From contig JADKFD010000068.1 in NCBI GenBank assembly GCA_016717705.1, positions 1-22,820 of the forward strand: a DNA stretch of 22,820 bases, in the 5' to 3' direction. The translations under genes and the position numbers were made by a program. Shown piece by piece: positions 7,430 to 15,990 of the stretch. The notes under the pieces were generated by a model that was not told the DNA's origin, ran no database searches, and saw only the letters and a list, made by a program, of their open reading frames with translations. The DNA comes from Rhodanobacteraceae bacterium (GTDB lineage Bacteria; Pseudomonadota; Gammaproteobacteria; Xanthomonadales; SZUA-5). Each line of letters starts with the position of its first letter. Position 1 is the stretch's first letter.

Positions 7430-8452
7430 ATGCATCGATTGCGCAACTGTCTGTTGACCCTGGTGCTGTCGGGAATATCTGCCGGCCTGCACGCCAGCGC
7501 AGTGACGGACGCGGTGGCAAGCACAGGCGAAAGCGATGCGGCAGCGCGCGTGCGTCTGCTGAGCGCCAGCGCCGAGCCGGATGCGTGGCTGCTGGGTGCG
7601 TGGATGGCACGGTCCTGGTGCCATTCCGATGCCAGGGACTGCGATCCGGTTCAGGCCGGACTGTTGTTCGAGCGGGTGTTGGCGCAGCCGCCGGAGAATC
7701 CGACGGTGCTGCGCGTGCTGATCGATCAGCTACCGCAGTATCTTGCCGGCGATCCGGTGCGGCTGGCGGCGGAGCGGTCGCGATTGCTGGCGCGCGTCCA
7801 GGCGCTGGATCCGGAGTCGGTGTCGAGTTGGCTGCCGGGCTTGCCCGATTGGGCGGACAACAAGCGCCGGGACGAGGGCGCGGCGGTGTTGGCCCGGGCG
7901 GCGCGGAGCACGCGGGCAGGTGCGGATTACCGCGAGTCCTATCGCTGGATCGCCGGACATCTGGCGGATCTGCCGCTGGATCCCGAGTGGTCGGACGGCG
8001 CGGATACCGGGATTGCGCCAGAATCCGCGCATCGATGGGTGGCCATCGCCATGGTCCACGCCATCGCCACGCCCGGATACACGCAGTTGACACGCTGGTG
8101 CCGGGAACCGGGCAGCCCTTGGGCGGGCGATTGCCGCGCCATCGCGCGCGTGCTGGCAGGCGGCGAGACGATGATCGACCGGATGATCGGCAAGGCCATG
8201 CTGGAGCGTCTGGTGAGCACGGCCGATGAGCGCGCGGAGGCAGATCGTGTGGCCGCCGCTACCGACTGGCTGCGGGCGGCCCAGCTTCAATGTCGGGTGC
8301 TGGACGACGCGGCGGCGCTGGCCACGATGGAACAGGAAGGCGTCAGCGAGATCGGCTTGATCGAGGCGGGGCTGCAGGCGCGCGGGTTGCCGCTTGAGCC
8401 GCCGGCGGATGCGGCTTTGCGCAAGCAGCTTTGCGCAAAGCCAGGGGCGTAG
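7430..8452 (+). CDS. exported protein of unknown function
   Basis: 340 residues. ATG 7430 has GGAGGA (7419-7424) 5 nt upstream. The N-terminus is a signal peptide (MHRLRNCLLTLVLSGISAG, then LHASA). The mature part is Ala-, Arg- and Leu-rich and looks mainly helical, with several Cys residues (ARSWCHSDARDC, RWCREPGSPWAGDC, LQCRVL) that could form disulfides in the periplasm. The stretch from LLSASAEPDAWLLGAWMARSW onward reads like helical repeat units, possibly TPR- or Sel1-like, but I cannot place it in a family. It follows the RlmN-like gene by 190 bp and probably has its own promoter. Confidence 0.75.
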   Translation: MHRLRNCLLTLVLSGISAGLHASAVTDAVASTGESDAAARVRLLSASAEPDAWLLGAWMARSWCHSDARDCDPVQAGLLFERVLAQPPENPTVLRVLIDQLPQYLAGDPVRLAAERSRLLARVQALDPESVSSWLPGLPDWADNKRRDEGAAVLARAARSTRAGADYRESYRWIAGHLADLPLDPEWSDGADTGIAPESAHRWVAIAMVHAIATPGYTQLTRWCREPGSPWAGDCRAIARVLAGGETMIDRMIGKAMLERLVSTADERAEADRVAAATDWLRAAQLQCRVLDDAAALATMEQEGVSEIGLIEAGLQARGLPLEPPADAALRKQLCAKPGA

Positions 8453-8620
8453 CTGTCGCAGTGGCCAGGGGAGCGGGTATGCCTCAGTCCACTTCGCGCC
8501 GGCGGCTACGACTTGCGGCGCGAACCAGCGACCCTCGCGTAACTGCACTCGGGATCTGCCGACCATGTTCGACGCGAGGACCCGGCCTGCCACTGCCTGC
8601 CCTCCCGCCGGCACAACCGC

Positions 8621-10297
8621 TCACCCGCCGCCGAGCACGCGTCTGCATTGCGCCTGGCCCGCCGCGTCAAGTCCGGGATCGATGTGCAGCATTTGCACGC
8701 TGTGTTCGCCTTTCGCGCGCGGCAGGTAGCGGATGTGGCGCTCGCGATCGCCGTCCATGACCAGGTAGTCGATTTCGATTTGCGCGTTGCCGATCTCGCC
8801 GCTGGCGCGCTTGATCAACTGCATGCCATCGCGCATGCCAGCGGCATAGGCGGGTGAGTCCGGGTCGGTTCCGCTGATGACATTGCCTTTGGCGGTGGTG
8901 GCATCGATATCGAAGCCGCGATGGAAGTTCGGCACCTGTCGCGTGACGATCTCGCCGCACGGCGCAAAAGCATCCTTGGGTAGCGTGATCGGTCCGCCCC
9001 GTTCGATGTGCTGGCGCAAGTCCGCATCGACGTCCAGGCCGATCTGGCCGGCCACTTTGCGGAACAGGCCCACCGCCTTCAGTTCCGATCCGGCCGTGGC
9101 GCGCTGGCGCATCGCGTGGACGACGTCGTCGAGATCCTGTTCGCCGCTCGCGCGCAGACGCGCGTCCCAGATCGCCGCGAGCAGGCGCCCACGCTGGTAG
9201 GGCAACTTCTGGATGTTCTGGTCCTTCCAGAAATCGCTGGTCACGCGCGCGTTGGGATACGCGCGGGCCGGAGAGACGGCATAGGCGCCCAGCGTTTCAT
9301 TGAGATCGTCGGCAAACTCCTGCGGCCCCCAGGCGCCGTCCCGGACCAACAGGCGTGCCGCGTAGAAATCGGTGAAGCCCTCGGACAGCCAGTAGTCGGC
9401 GGCCTCGTCGGTCTCCGGCATGCCGCCGATCTTGAGCGGAATCCAGGTGTGCAAACCCTCGTGCGCGAGCAGGCGCGAGATCAGCTTCTCCTCGGCATTG
9501 GGCGTTGCGAAGAAGGCGAAGGCATCGTCGAGGCCGGTGCCGCCGATGCTGGTCCAGCCCGGATCCGGCGTGGTCAGGAAGGTCACGGTCACCAGAAAGG
9601 GCGCGTCCGGGTCGTTCCAGAAACGTCGATGCCCGTGTGTGATCCGGGCGACGCTGGCGAGGAATTCCGCGTCGGTGAAGGTCCAGTCGCCGCGAATCGC
9701 CAGCCGCAAGCCGCTGTGCTCATCGCGCAGGATGCGATAGTCGCCGCCGACACTGATGCTGGTCCTCGCTTGCGCGAGGCTCAGGTCCGCATGCTCCAGA
9801 TCGGACGCAAAGCGCCAGCCCTGCGGCAAACCGTTGACCCGGATCCGTGCAGTGGCGTCCGCGTCGAGTTCGGGCAGCACGATGGCCGCGTTGCCGATCA
9901 GGTGGAAGTAGTTCGGCTGGATGATCGGGCGATAGGGATTGCCGTCGCTGGCCGACGGCGGGCCCTCCTTCCAGTTCTGCACCACGCGGTAGCGCAGATG
10001 GATGCGCGAGCCCGGCGCGTGTCGCAAAACGCGATCAGCGGCACCCTCGCCAGCGCTCATGCGCGCACCCGAGACCACCTGCAGGCCTTCGATCTCGCGC
10101 CACAATTCTTCCTGGCCGCCCCAGGAATCGGGCAATTCCAGATTTGTCCTGCCCGTGGCAGCGCCGTCGAAGAGCACGTCGAACTGCACCGCCGTCAGCG
10201 ACTTTTGTGTCAGCACCGGCGTCAGCTGATATTCCACCGTCGCCGCAGACGCGGACTGGGCAAAGATCAGCGCCAGCAGCAGACCTGGGAGTTTCAT
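8621..10297 (-). CDS. secreted M61-like zinc metallopeptidase with C-terminal PDZ-like region
   Basis: 558 residues from ATG 10297 (minus). The signal peptide is MKLPGLLLALIFAQSASA, cleaved before ATVEY. The zinc site is H279-E280-G-L-H283 (LLAHEGLHTWIPL), with E306 of LSEGFTDFYAARLL as probable third ligand, which is the gluzincin pattern of the M61 glycyl aminopeptidase family. M61 proteins usually have HEFFHTW, so this is a divergent member. From about residue 440 to the end, a segment with GFDIDATTAKGNVISG and SPAYAAGMRDGMQLI resembles the PDZ domain that M61 enzymes carry. It probably degrades peptides in the periplasm or outside the cell. The ribosome binding site is weak (AGGA about 10 nt upstream). 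An upstream in-frame extension to 11023 is open but crosses the divergent YidD-like gene and is not credible. Confidence 0.8.
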   Translation of the reverse strand: MKLPGLLLALIFAQSASAATVEYQLTPVLTQKSLTAVQFDVLFDGAATGRTNLELPDSWGGQEELWREIEGLQVVSGARMSAGEGAADRVLRHAPGSRIHLRYRVVQNWKEGPPSASDGNPYRPIIQPNYFHLIGNAAIVLPELDADATARIRVNGLPQGWRFASDLEHADLSLAQARTSISVGGDYRILRDEHSGLRLAIRGDWTFTDAEFLASVARITHGHRRFWNDPDAPFLVTVTFLTTPDPGWTSIGGTGLDDAFAFFATPNAEEKLISRLLAHEGLHTWIPLKIGGMPETDEAADYWLSEGFTDFYAARLLVRDGAWGPQEFADDLNETLGAYAVSPARAYPNARVTSDFWKDQNIQKLPYQRGRLLAAIWDARLRASGEQDLDDVVHAMRQRATAGSELKAVGLFRKVAGQIGLDVDADLRQHIERGGPITLPKDAFAPCGEIVTRQVPNFHRGFDIDATTAKGNVISGTDPDSPAYAAGMRDGMQLIKRASGEIGNAQIEIDYLVMDGDRERHIRYLPRAKGEHSVQMLHIDPGLDAAGQAQCRRVLGGG

Positions 10298-10609
10298 GGT
10301 TCGTCGATCCTGGGAGAACGCCGCGCAAACTACGTGGAGTGAACGGCCCGGGCGTAGTCCCGAAAGTCGTGTTCCACCCTCGATCGCGCACGCCGCCCAC
10401 CGTAGCCAGGCGAACGCGCAACATGCGCGTCCGCCGGGTGCTTGCCTGCCGCACGATCGACCGCCGAACGGCGGCGCGTTCGCTTGACGCCGGTAGAGTT
10501 TGCGTCGCGGGCGCCGTTCTTCGGCTTTCCATGACCCCAGTTCGCTGTCATGGTCTGGACATTGCGATCGATTGCTGCGGCGACAAACCCACTGCCACCT
10601 CGGGTGACC
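10298..10609. other. 312-bp divergent intergenic region
   Basis: Between the M61-like gene (minus) and the YidD-like gene (plus) I see no convincing promoter. CCATGAC (10529-10535) and GTCATGG (10547-10553) form a 7-bp inverted repeat with an 11-nt spacer, about 57 bp before the YidD-like start; it could be an operator or a leader hairpin. Open frames crossing this region are low-quality overlaps. Confidence 0.3.
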
Positions 10610-11044
10610 ATGAGAACATTCGCGCTGGCCCTGATATCGCTCTATCAACGGCATCTGTCGCCCTTGAAGGGATTTCGTTGCGCGTTTCGCGCGCACACCG
10701 GCTGCCCGAGTTGCTCCGCCCTGGGTTATCGGGCGATTCGAATGAAGGGACTGCTGCCGGGCCTGATCATTCTTCGCGCTCGGCTCCATCGATGTGGTGT
10801 GGCGTATCGCCGATACGGCAGCAGGAAACGTCGCGCTCCCTTGAGTCAGCGCGGTGACTGCGATTTCGGCTGCATCGATCTGCCTTTTGATGGGGATTGC
10901 GGAGGGTCCGGCGGCGGAAAGTCGGGCCTGTGCGAAACGGCCAGATGCCTGGATGTGGTCAACTGCGACTGGCCGACTCGCGACAAGAAGAAACGCAAGG
11001 GAAAGGCCGAAGACGAGGTGCACCTTCCTGCGAGGAAGGACTAG
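10610..11044 (+). CDS. yidD: YidD-like membrane protein insertion efficiency factor with Cys-rich tail
   Basis: 144 residues. The first 70 match YidD: LISLYQRHLSPLKGFRC, then GCPSCSALGYRAIRMKGLLPG and RARLHRCG correspond to the family's LYQ..ISP..G.RC, PSCS.YA...I...G and R..RC blocks. YidD is a small amphipathic protein at the inner membrane that assists YidC-dependent insertion. Canonical YidD is about 70-90 residues and sits between rnpA and yidC; this gene is elsewhere. It has an extra tail with several Cys pairs (RGDCDFGCID, DGDCGGS, ARCLDVVNCDW) and a basic end (DKKKRKGK), so it is probably a specialised paralogue. ATG 10610 was chosen because YidD normally starts just before LISLYQ; the ribosome binding site is weak. 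It ends about 30 bp before a REP pair. Confidence 0.7.
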   Translation: MRTFALALISLYQRHLSPLKGFRCAFRAHTGCPSCSALGYRAIRMKGLLPGLIILRARLHRCGVAYRRYGSRKRRAPLSQRGDCDFGCIDLPFDGDCGGSGGGKSGLCETARCLDVVNCDWPTRDKKKRKGKAEDEVHLPARKD

Positions 11045-11076
11045 TCGGTCGCAGCGGCGATTTCACGGCAAGGGCA

Positions 11077-11148
11077 TCGCGCGCGAGCGCGCTCCTACAA
11101 CGTTTCCGAAAGTCCACGCAGGATTTGTAGGAGCGCGCTCGCGCGCGA
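11077..11148. repeat. GTAG-type REP pair (BIME), perfect 24-bp arms
   Basis: The arms at 11077-11100 and 11125-11148 are perfect inverted copies, each ending in the GTAGGAGCGCGCT motif known from Pseudomonas and Xanthomonadales REPs. They flank 24 nt. Together they could fold into one long hairpin downstream of the YidD-like gene. Confidence 0.8.
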
Positions 11149-11155
11149 AGCTTCT

Positions 11156-11183
11156 GGTCGCGACGTGCACGTCGCTCCTACAA
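11156..11183. repeat. GTAG-REP variant with 16-bp palindrome
   Basis: This unit contains the perfect palindrome GCGACGTGCACGTCGC (11160-11175) followed by TCCTACAA, the same tail as the adjacent REP pair. The same palindrome with its flanks recurs at 21662-21685. Confidence 0.65.
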
Positions 11184-11233
11184 GGGCGCTGGCGCCGTGG
11201 CATATTGGCGCAGCTGTCCCATGGATCGCAGCG

Positions 11234-12807
11234 ATGCTCAAACTGTTCCAGCGTTTGTCGGCGGCGCCGACCAATCCGCAGCCCATCCATGCGCCCAAGC
11301 GCTTCGATGTGGCGGATCTGTATCGGGGTCCGGCTGACGTGGTGGCGGCCACCGAAGCCGCCGCGTTGCCACTCGACGAGAAACTGCGCCAGGCTTATTT
11401 CTGGATCGTCAACACGGCGATCATCTCGCCGCACTACGACATCGAATACCTCGATGGCCCGCCGCAGCAGTACCTGCTGGGCGATCGCAAGGCGCGCCTG
11501 ACGCTGCCCAGCGCGCAGAGCTATTCGAGCTTCGTGCTGCTGCCGCTGCTGACCTTCGCCACCCAGCGCAAATGCCTGTTCATCGGCGGGCCGGGGCGCG
11601 GCAAGACCGCCAGCGCGGTGCTGATGGGCGTGCTCGCCGGCTACCCGATCCGCGAGGTGCGCCGCGGCATGCAGCGCGGCCAGCCGCAGATGACGGTGGC
11701 GGATCTGCTCGGCCAGCCGCTGCCCTCGGACCTGATCAACGCCGACAGCGTGAGCAAGGTGCGTGTGGCCTGGCGCTCGTGGCTGGCGATGCGGGTCAAG
11801 ATCATCGACGAGTACAACCGCATCCCGACGCGCACGCAGTCGGCGCTGCTGACGGTGATGGGCGACAACTACGCCGAGCAGTTCGACCAGATCTACGAGT
11901 GCCCGCCGGCGGCGTGGTACCTCACCGCCAACGACGATCAGGGCGGCGGCACCTACCAGGTGATCGAGGCGCTGCGCGATCGCATCGATGTGATCGTGCA
12001 GGCGCTGGCCTTCAACCCGCGCTTTCTCGGCGAATTGTTGACGCGCATCGAGGAGGACGCGCGTCCCGAAGAATTCGTGCCGCGCGAAATCATCTTCTCC
12101 GAGGACGAGATGAGCGCATGTCCAAGGAAGTGCGCGCGGTGCCGATGGCCGCGCCAGTGCGGCGGCGCCTGGAGTTCTTCGCCAGCCAGTTCGAGTACAT
12201 GGATGTCGCCGGCGACCAGTTCGAGTACAAGAGCAAGGACACCGCGCGTCTGGCCGGCACCGACTGGAACTGGCTGACCGCGCAGGACGACGGCCGCGAC
12301 CGGCTGAAGGATCTGGGCTGCCACACCAAGAACGGGTTGTCGGTGCGCAATCTGATGACGCTGATTTCCTTCGCCAAGGCGATGGCCTGGTTCCGCGGCG
12401 CCGGCGAGGTGTCGCTGGACGATCTGCGCCAGGTGCTGCCTTTCGTGCTCAACGACAAGCTCAAGCCGGATCTGGAATCGCCGTTCTTCCAGGCCAGCGC
12501 CAATACCGGATTTCGCAGCGATCGCATTGGCTGGCTGCGTCATCTGTTCGATGCCAGCTGCAAGGAATACGACCGCCTGGAGCTGGACAAGAAGGACCCG
12601 GTGGCAGACCTGGCCAATGTCCTGCGTGCCGGCCTCGATGGCGTCGAAGAGCCCGAAGTGCGCAAGCGCCTGACGCAGATCGAGCGCCAGATCACCGAGA
12701 TCAGCAAGGGCGGCAAGATCTACGGGCCGCTGCACGACGATCTGCTGCTGCTGAAGTCGCTGCATCAGCGCTACACCAATTATCTGCATTGGTTGGTGCG
12801 GGGGTGA
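11234..12807 (+). CDS. MoxR-type AAA+ ATPase (one frameshift as read)
   Basis: About 524 residues after correcting one missing base near 12113-12118. There the frame reading EIIFSEDEM passes to MSKEVRAVPMAAPVRRRLEFF in the next frame. Walker A is G118-GPGRGKT125, Walker B is IIDE (D192, E193) followed by YNRIPTRTQSALL, and sensor 1 is TAND (N233). YQVIEALRDRID is the usual MoxR segment with the arginine finger region. A C-terminal helical part (12120-12807) carries the lid and an extra domain. MoxR ATPases remodel or activate a partner, usually a VWA-domain protein. A VWA gene lies two genes downstream with short gaps, which supports this role. Start ATG 11234 is the first Met after the REP repeats; its ribosome binding site is weak. 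Confidence 0.85.
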
Positions 12808-12826
12808 GCCTGACCCCGGAGGGACG

Positions 12827-13819
12827 ATGAACCTGACCCCCGCCCTCACCGAAGTCCTGCGCGGCGGTCGCGCCGAGTTCAATCGGCGCTTTGCCGTCGG
12901 GCTACAGCGTTACAACGGGATCGATCCGGCCGCCTTCAGTGAGCTCTTGACCGGGCCGGTCGACCACATCGTCGGCGCGGTGGCCAAGGTCGACAACGGG
13001 GCGGTGCCGGCACTGGCCGATGCGCTGTTCGATCTCAGTCTGGCGCTGCTCGGGCAGCGCTGGATCGGTACCGGCGGGCGCGCGCCGGCGGTGCTGGCGG
13101 GCTGGGAGCTGATTGCCGACAAGGCGCCGGGCTTGCTGGCGCAGCAACCGCAGTCCTTGCTGACCGCCATCGCCAATGCGCTGGTGCACTGGTCGTCTTT
13201 CGGCGGCGGCGAATACTGGCTGCGCACGCTGGCCACGCTGGCGCCGCGCGCGCGCAGTGTCGATGAGCTGCTGCGCGCCGGACAGGTCGCCGCCTGGCGT
13301 CACGGGCTGGCGCATTACCGCGACAGCGCGCTGGAGCGCGCGCGGCAGCTCGACCCGGAACTGCTGGCGCTGGCGCTGACCGTGCCGCCGGCCGACTGGA
13401 AAGACGAGATGCTGACGCGCATGGCGCGCAATCGCTGGTACCGGCCGGACAAACCGCCGCAAGCGGCGCCGCGCGTGATGCTGCGGGTGGGCGCTTTTGT
13501 CGGCTACGGTGGACGCTTTGCCGAACCACCGCTGGTTGGCAGCATCGATGGCGAGTTGCTGCTGCACTCGGCCGGCCAGCGTTATTCGCTGCACGCCGAC
13601 GTCTTTGGGGCCAACGTGCAAGCGCATTCCGACGGTAAGCTCGCCCCCGCGCACGAATTACCGCCCGGCTGGCGCATCGAGGGCAGCGTGCTGCTCAGCC
13701 CGGAGAAGCGCTTCCCCTTCGCTGAGCACGGCGCCATCACCAGTTCGGCGGTGACCATCGACACGCTGGTGCTGACTCATGCCTGGTCGCACGGGGCGAC
13801 TGTGGTGGCGCTGTTGTGA
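12827..13819 (+). CDS. unknown 330-residue middle protein of the MoxR-VWA unit
   Basis: ATG 12827 follows GGAGGG closely and begins 19 bp after the ATPase stop, so the genes are almost certainly cotranscribed. No signal peptide is seen. Residues 1 to about 205 look helical (FNRRFAVGLQRYNGIDPAAF, LADALFDLSLALLGQRW). From about residue 215 there is a beta-rich domain (VMLRVGAFVGYGGRF, LHSAGQRYSLHADVFGANV, WRIEGSVLLSPEKRFPF). I do not recognise a catalytic motif. A third protein accompanying a MoxR and a VWA protein recalls the published MoxR-VWA ternary systems, in which the third component is an adaptor or effector. Membership here is unproven. Confidence 0.75.
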   Translation: MNLTPALTEVLRGGRAEFNRRFAVGLQRYNGIDPAAFSELLTGPVDHIVGAVAKVDNGAVPALADALFDLSLALLGQRWIGTGGRAPAVLAGWELIADKAPGLLAQQPQSLLTAIANALVHWSSFGGGEYWLRTLATLAPRARSVDELLRAGQVAAWRHGLAHYRDSALERARQLDPELLALALTVPPADWKDEMLTRMARNRWYRPDKPPQAAPRVMLRVGAFVGYGGRFAEPPLVGSIDGELLLHSAGQRYSLHADVFGANVQAHSDGKLAPAHELPPGWRIEGSVLLSPEKRFPFAEHGAITSSAVTIDTLVLTHAWSHGATVVALL

Positions 13820-13915
13820 GGGCGACAGCGCCGGGTGTCCCGCGTAACTGCACCAAGGCAATGTCGGGCGCTGCGGACGCGGGTACCCGGCCTACTTTCG
13901 GGACGGTGCGGGACC

Positions 13916-15814
13916 ATGGCGCCTAAGCCCACGCTGGCTGAGCGCTGGTCGGCAGCCTTCCCCGCCGCATTGGCGGCCTGGAGCCCGTACACGCGCCTCA
14001 AGGCGCCGCTGCTGCTGGAAACCAGCGCGGCGGCAGTCAAGGAAGGCCTGACCGGCAGCTTCGCGATGATCCGTCTGGTCGACCAGACGGTGGTGATCGA
14101 CCTGGAGCAGGTGCAGCAGCTCGGCATCGAGGATTACGCGGTCGAGGTGCTGGCCCACGAGATCGGCCATCACGTCTACGCGCCGGCCTCGATCAGCGAA
14201 CACACGCGCTCGCTGGCGCGGATGCTGCCGGCGCTGCCGACGGTGACCCAGCACGCACCGATGATCGCCAACCTGTACACCGATCTTCTGATCAACGATC
14301 GCCTGATGCGCAGCGCGGGCCTGCGCATGCCGGCGCTGATGCAGGCGGTGGTGCGCGGCAACCAGCGCGGCCAGCCGAGCAAGCTGTGGACGCTGTATCT
14401 GCGCATCTACGAGTTGCTCTGGGGCATGGAGCGTGGCGATCTGTGCGGGCGCGTGCTGATCAGCGATGCGGCAGCGGCGCTGCGCGCCGGCGAGGAAGCC
14501 AGCGAAGACACGACGGCGACGGCGACCGCGGCGGCGCAAGTGGGCGACAGCACCACGATCACCGATGACGCGATCGAAGTGGATGCGCGGTTGGCGGCGC
14601 GACTGGTGCGCCACTACGCACGCCACTGGCTGGATGGCGGCGGGCGCTTTGCCGTGCTGGTGCTGCCCTATCTGCTCGAAGATGCGGCTGCGTCCGAGCG
14701 CCTGCAGACGCTGATGGACACCAAGGATGCCGGCCAGGGCGGGCAGCCCGAGGGCATGAGCGAAATGGACCCGGAGGAGAGCGCGCCGATCCGCCATCCA
14801 GCGATGGACTCGGAGCTCGATGGCGCGACAGATGAGGACGTCAGCGCGGCAGCGAAAAAGCGCGCCGAAAGCACCGTCGGCAAGGCCGCCGGCCAGGCGC
14901 GCGATCCTTACCAGTACGGTGAACTGCTGCGCCTGGCCGGGCTCAAGCTGGACCAGCAACAGGCGGCGATGCGCTATTACGCCGAGCGCGCGCGGCCCTA
15001 TCTGGTGCCGTTCCCGAGCCTGCCGACCCATCAGAGCGAGGATCCCCTGCCCGAGGGCCTCGATCCCTGGGAGGCCGGCGATGCGCTCGAAGCCATCGAC
15101 TGGCGCGAGAGTCTGGTGCTGTGCCCGGTGCCGATTCCCGGCCTGACCACGGTGCAGCGACGCTTCGGCGTGCAGCCCGGGGTTGAGCCGCAACGACGGC
15201 CACTGGATCTGGATGTCTACGTCGACAGCTCCGGCTCGATGCCCGACCCGCGCTCGCAATTGTCCTGGCCGGCGCTGGCCGGCGCGGTGATCTGCCTGTC
15301 GGCCTTGCGCGCCGGCGCCAGCGTGCAGGTCACGCTCTGGGCCAGTCGCCGCGAAGTCACCACCACCAAGGGCTTCGTGCGCTCGGCCGACGATTGCCTG
15401 CGCGTGCTCACCGGCTATTACGGCGGCGGCACCCAGTTCCCGCTGCCGACCATGCGCGACACCCACGCCGGGCGCGTCAAACTGAAGAAACCGACGCACA
15501 TCCTGGTGGTGTCCGACGACGGCGCCTCGACCATGTTCGACAGCCCCGACGAGCGCGGAACCTCCGGCTTCGAGGTCTGCGCCACCGCGCTCAAGCAGGC
15601 CGGCGGCGGCGGCACGCTGGCGCTGAACATCGCCGCCGGCTGGGAGAAGCACAGCCGGAAAGGCAACAGCTTCACCGCCAACGGCTTCGGCTGGTTCGCC
15701 CGCGCCCGCGCCGAGCAGGGCTGGCAGATCAGTCCGGTGGCGACCCTGGCCGATTTGCTGGGTTTTGCACGGGAGTTCAGCCGACGTCACTACGGCGACG
15801 CAACGGCGTTGTAG
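13916..15814 (+). CDS. VWA-domain protein with N-terminal HEIGH metallopeptidase-like domain
   Basis: 632 residues from ATG 13916; a GTG at 13835 would add 27 residues that do not look like a domain. The N-terminal region carries H81-E-I-G-H85 (EVLAHEIGHHVYAP), a zinc-protease motif, followed by ANLYTDLLINDRL, whose Asp123 could be a further ligand. A middle acidic, low-complexity part (about 190-330) acts as linker. The C-terminal VWA domain has the metal-ion-dependent adhesion site D437-S-S-G-S441 (VYVDSSGSMPD), the Thr of GGGTQF near 507 and SDDGAS near 535. The architecture resembles the COG3864 type (putative metallopeptidase plus VWA), which is often next to MoxR ATPases, but it is longer. 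No signal peptide is seen, so cytoplasmic. The stop codon lies inside a REP-like sequence. Confidence 0.85.
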   Translation: MAPKPTLAERWSAAFPAALAAWSPYTRLKAPLLLETSAAAVKEGLTGSFAMIRLVDQTVVIDLEQVQQLGIEDYAVEVLAHEIGHHVYAPASISEHTRSLARMLPALPTVTQHAPMIANLYTDLLINDRLMRSAGLRMPALMQAVVRGNQRGQPSKLWTLYLRIYELLWGMERGDLCGRVLISDAAAALRAGEEASEDTTATATAAAQVGDSTTITDDAIEVDARLAARLVRHYARHWLDGGGRFAVLVLPYLLEDAAASERLQTLMDTKDAGQGGQPEGMSEMDPEESAPIRHPAMDSELDGATDEDVSAAAKKRAESTVGKAAGQARDPYQYGELLRLAGLKLDQQQAAMRYYAERARPYLVPFPSLPTHQSEDPLPEGLDPWEAGDALEAIDWRESLVLCPVPIPGLTTVQRRFGVQPGVEPQRRPLDLDVYVDSSGSMPDPRSQLSWPALAGAVICLSALRAGASVQVTLWASRREVTTTKGFVRSADDCLRVLTGYYGGGTQFPLPTMRDTHAGRVKLKKPTHILVVSDDGASTMFDSPDERGTSGFEVCATALKQAGGGGTLALNIAAGWEKHSRKGNSFTANGFGWFARARAEQGWQISPVATLADLLGFAREFSRRHYGDATAL

Positions 15815-15852
15815 GGGCGCGACGCAGACGCATCGCGCGCAAGCGCGCTAGG
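15809..15852. repeat. degenerate GTAG-REP remnant overlapping the VWA gene end
   Basis: TTGTAGGGGCGCGACGC begins at 15809 and supplies the last Leu codon and TAG stop of the VWA gene. TCGCGCGCAAGCGCGCT follows at 15833. Both match the halves of the GTAG-REP at 16432-16503 but are eroded and closely packed. The rest of 15853-15978 shows no gene. Confidence 0.5.
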
Positions 15853-15990
15853 TTCACGCAGGAATTGCAGAAGCCAACTTGGTCGCGATGTTCGGCGACG
15901 GGAACCACCACGACAGCGGCGCTTTTCGCTGCTGGATTTGACCGCGTGCAGACGGCAGCATCGGTGCTCCTACCGCGCAGGAGTTTTCCG

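Noticed and set aside
8428..8441. GCTTTGCGCAAAGC palindrome at the end of the unknown exported protein gene, as a terminator
   Set aside because: Only a 5-bp stem with 4-nt loop, inside the coding sequence and without a T-run.
9008..10342. 444-residue plus-strand frame opposite the M61-like gene
   Set aside because: The minus strand has a signal peptide, zinc site and PDZ-like region; this frame is a shadow.
11077..11183. CRISPR-like array
   Set aside because: The repeats are palindromic REPs in inverted pairs, not regularly spaced direct repeats with unique spacers.
13892..15790. 632-residue minus-strand open frame opposite the VWA gene
   Set aside because: Mirror of a real gene with HEIGH and MIDAS motifs; low-complexity product without recognisable domain.
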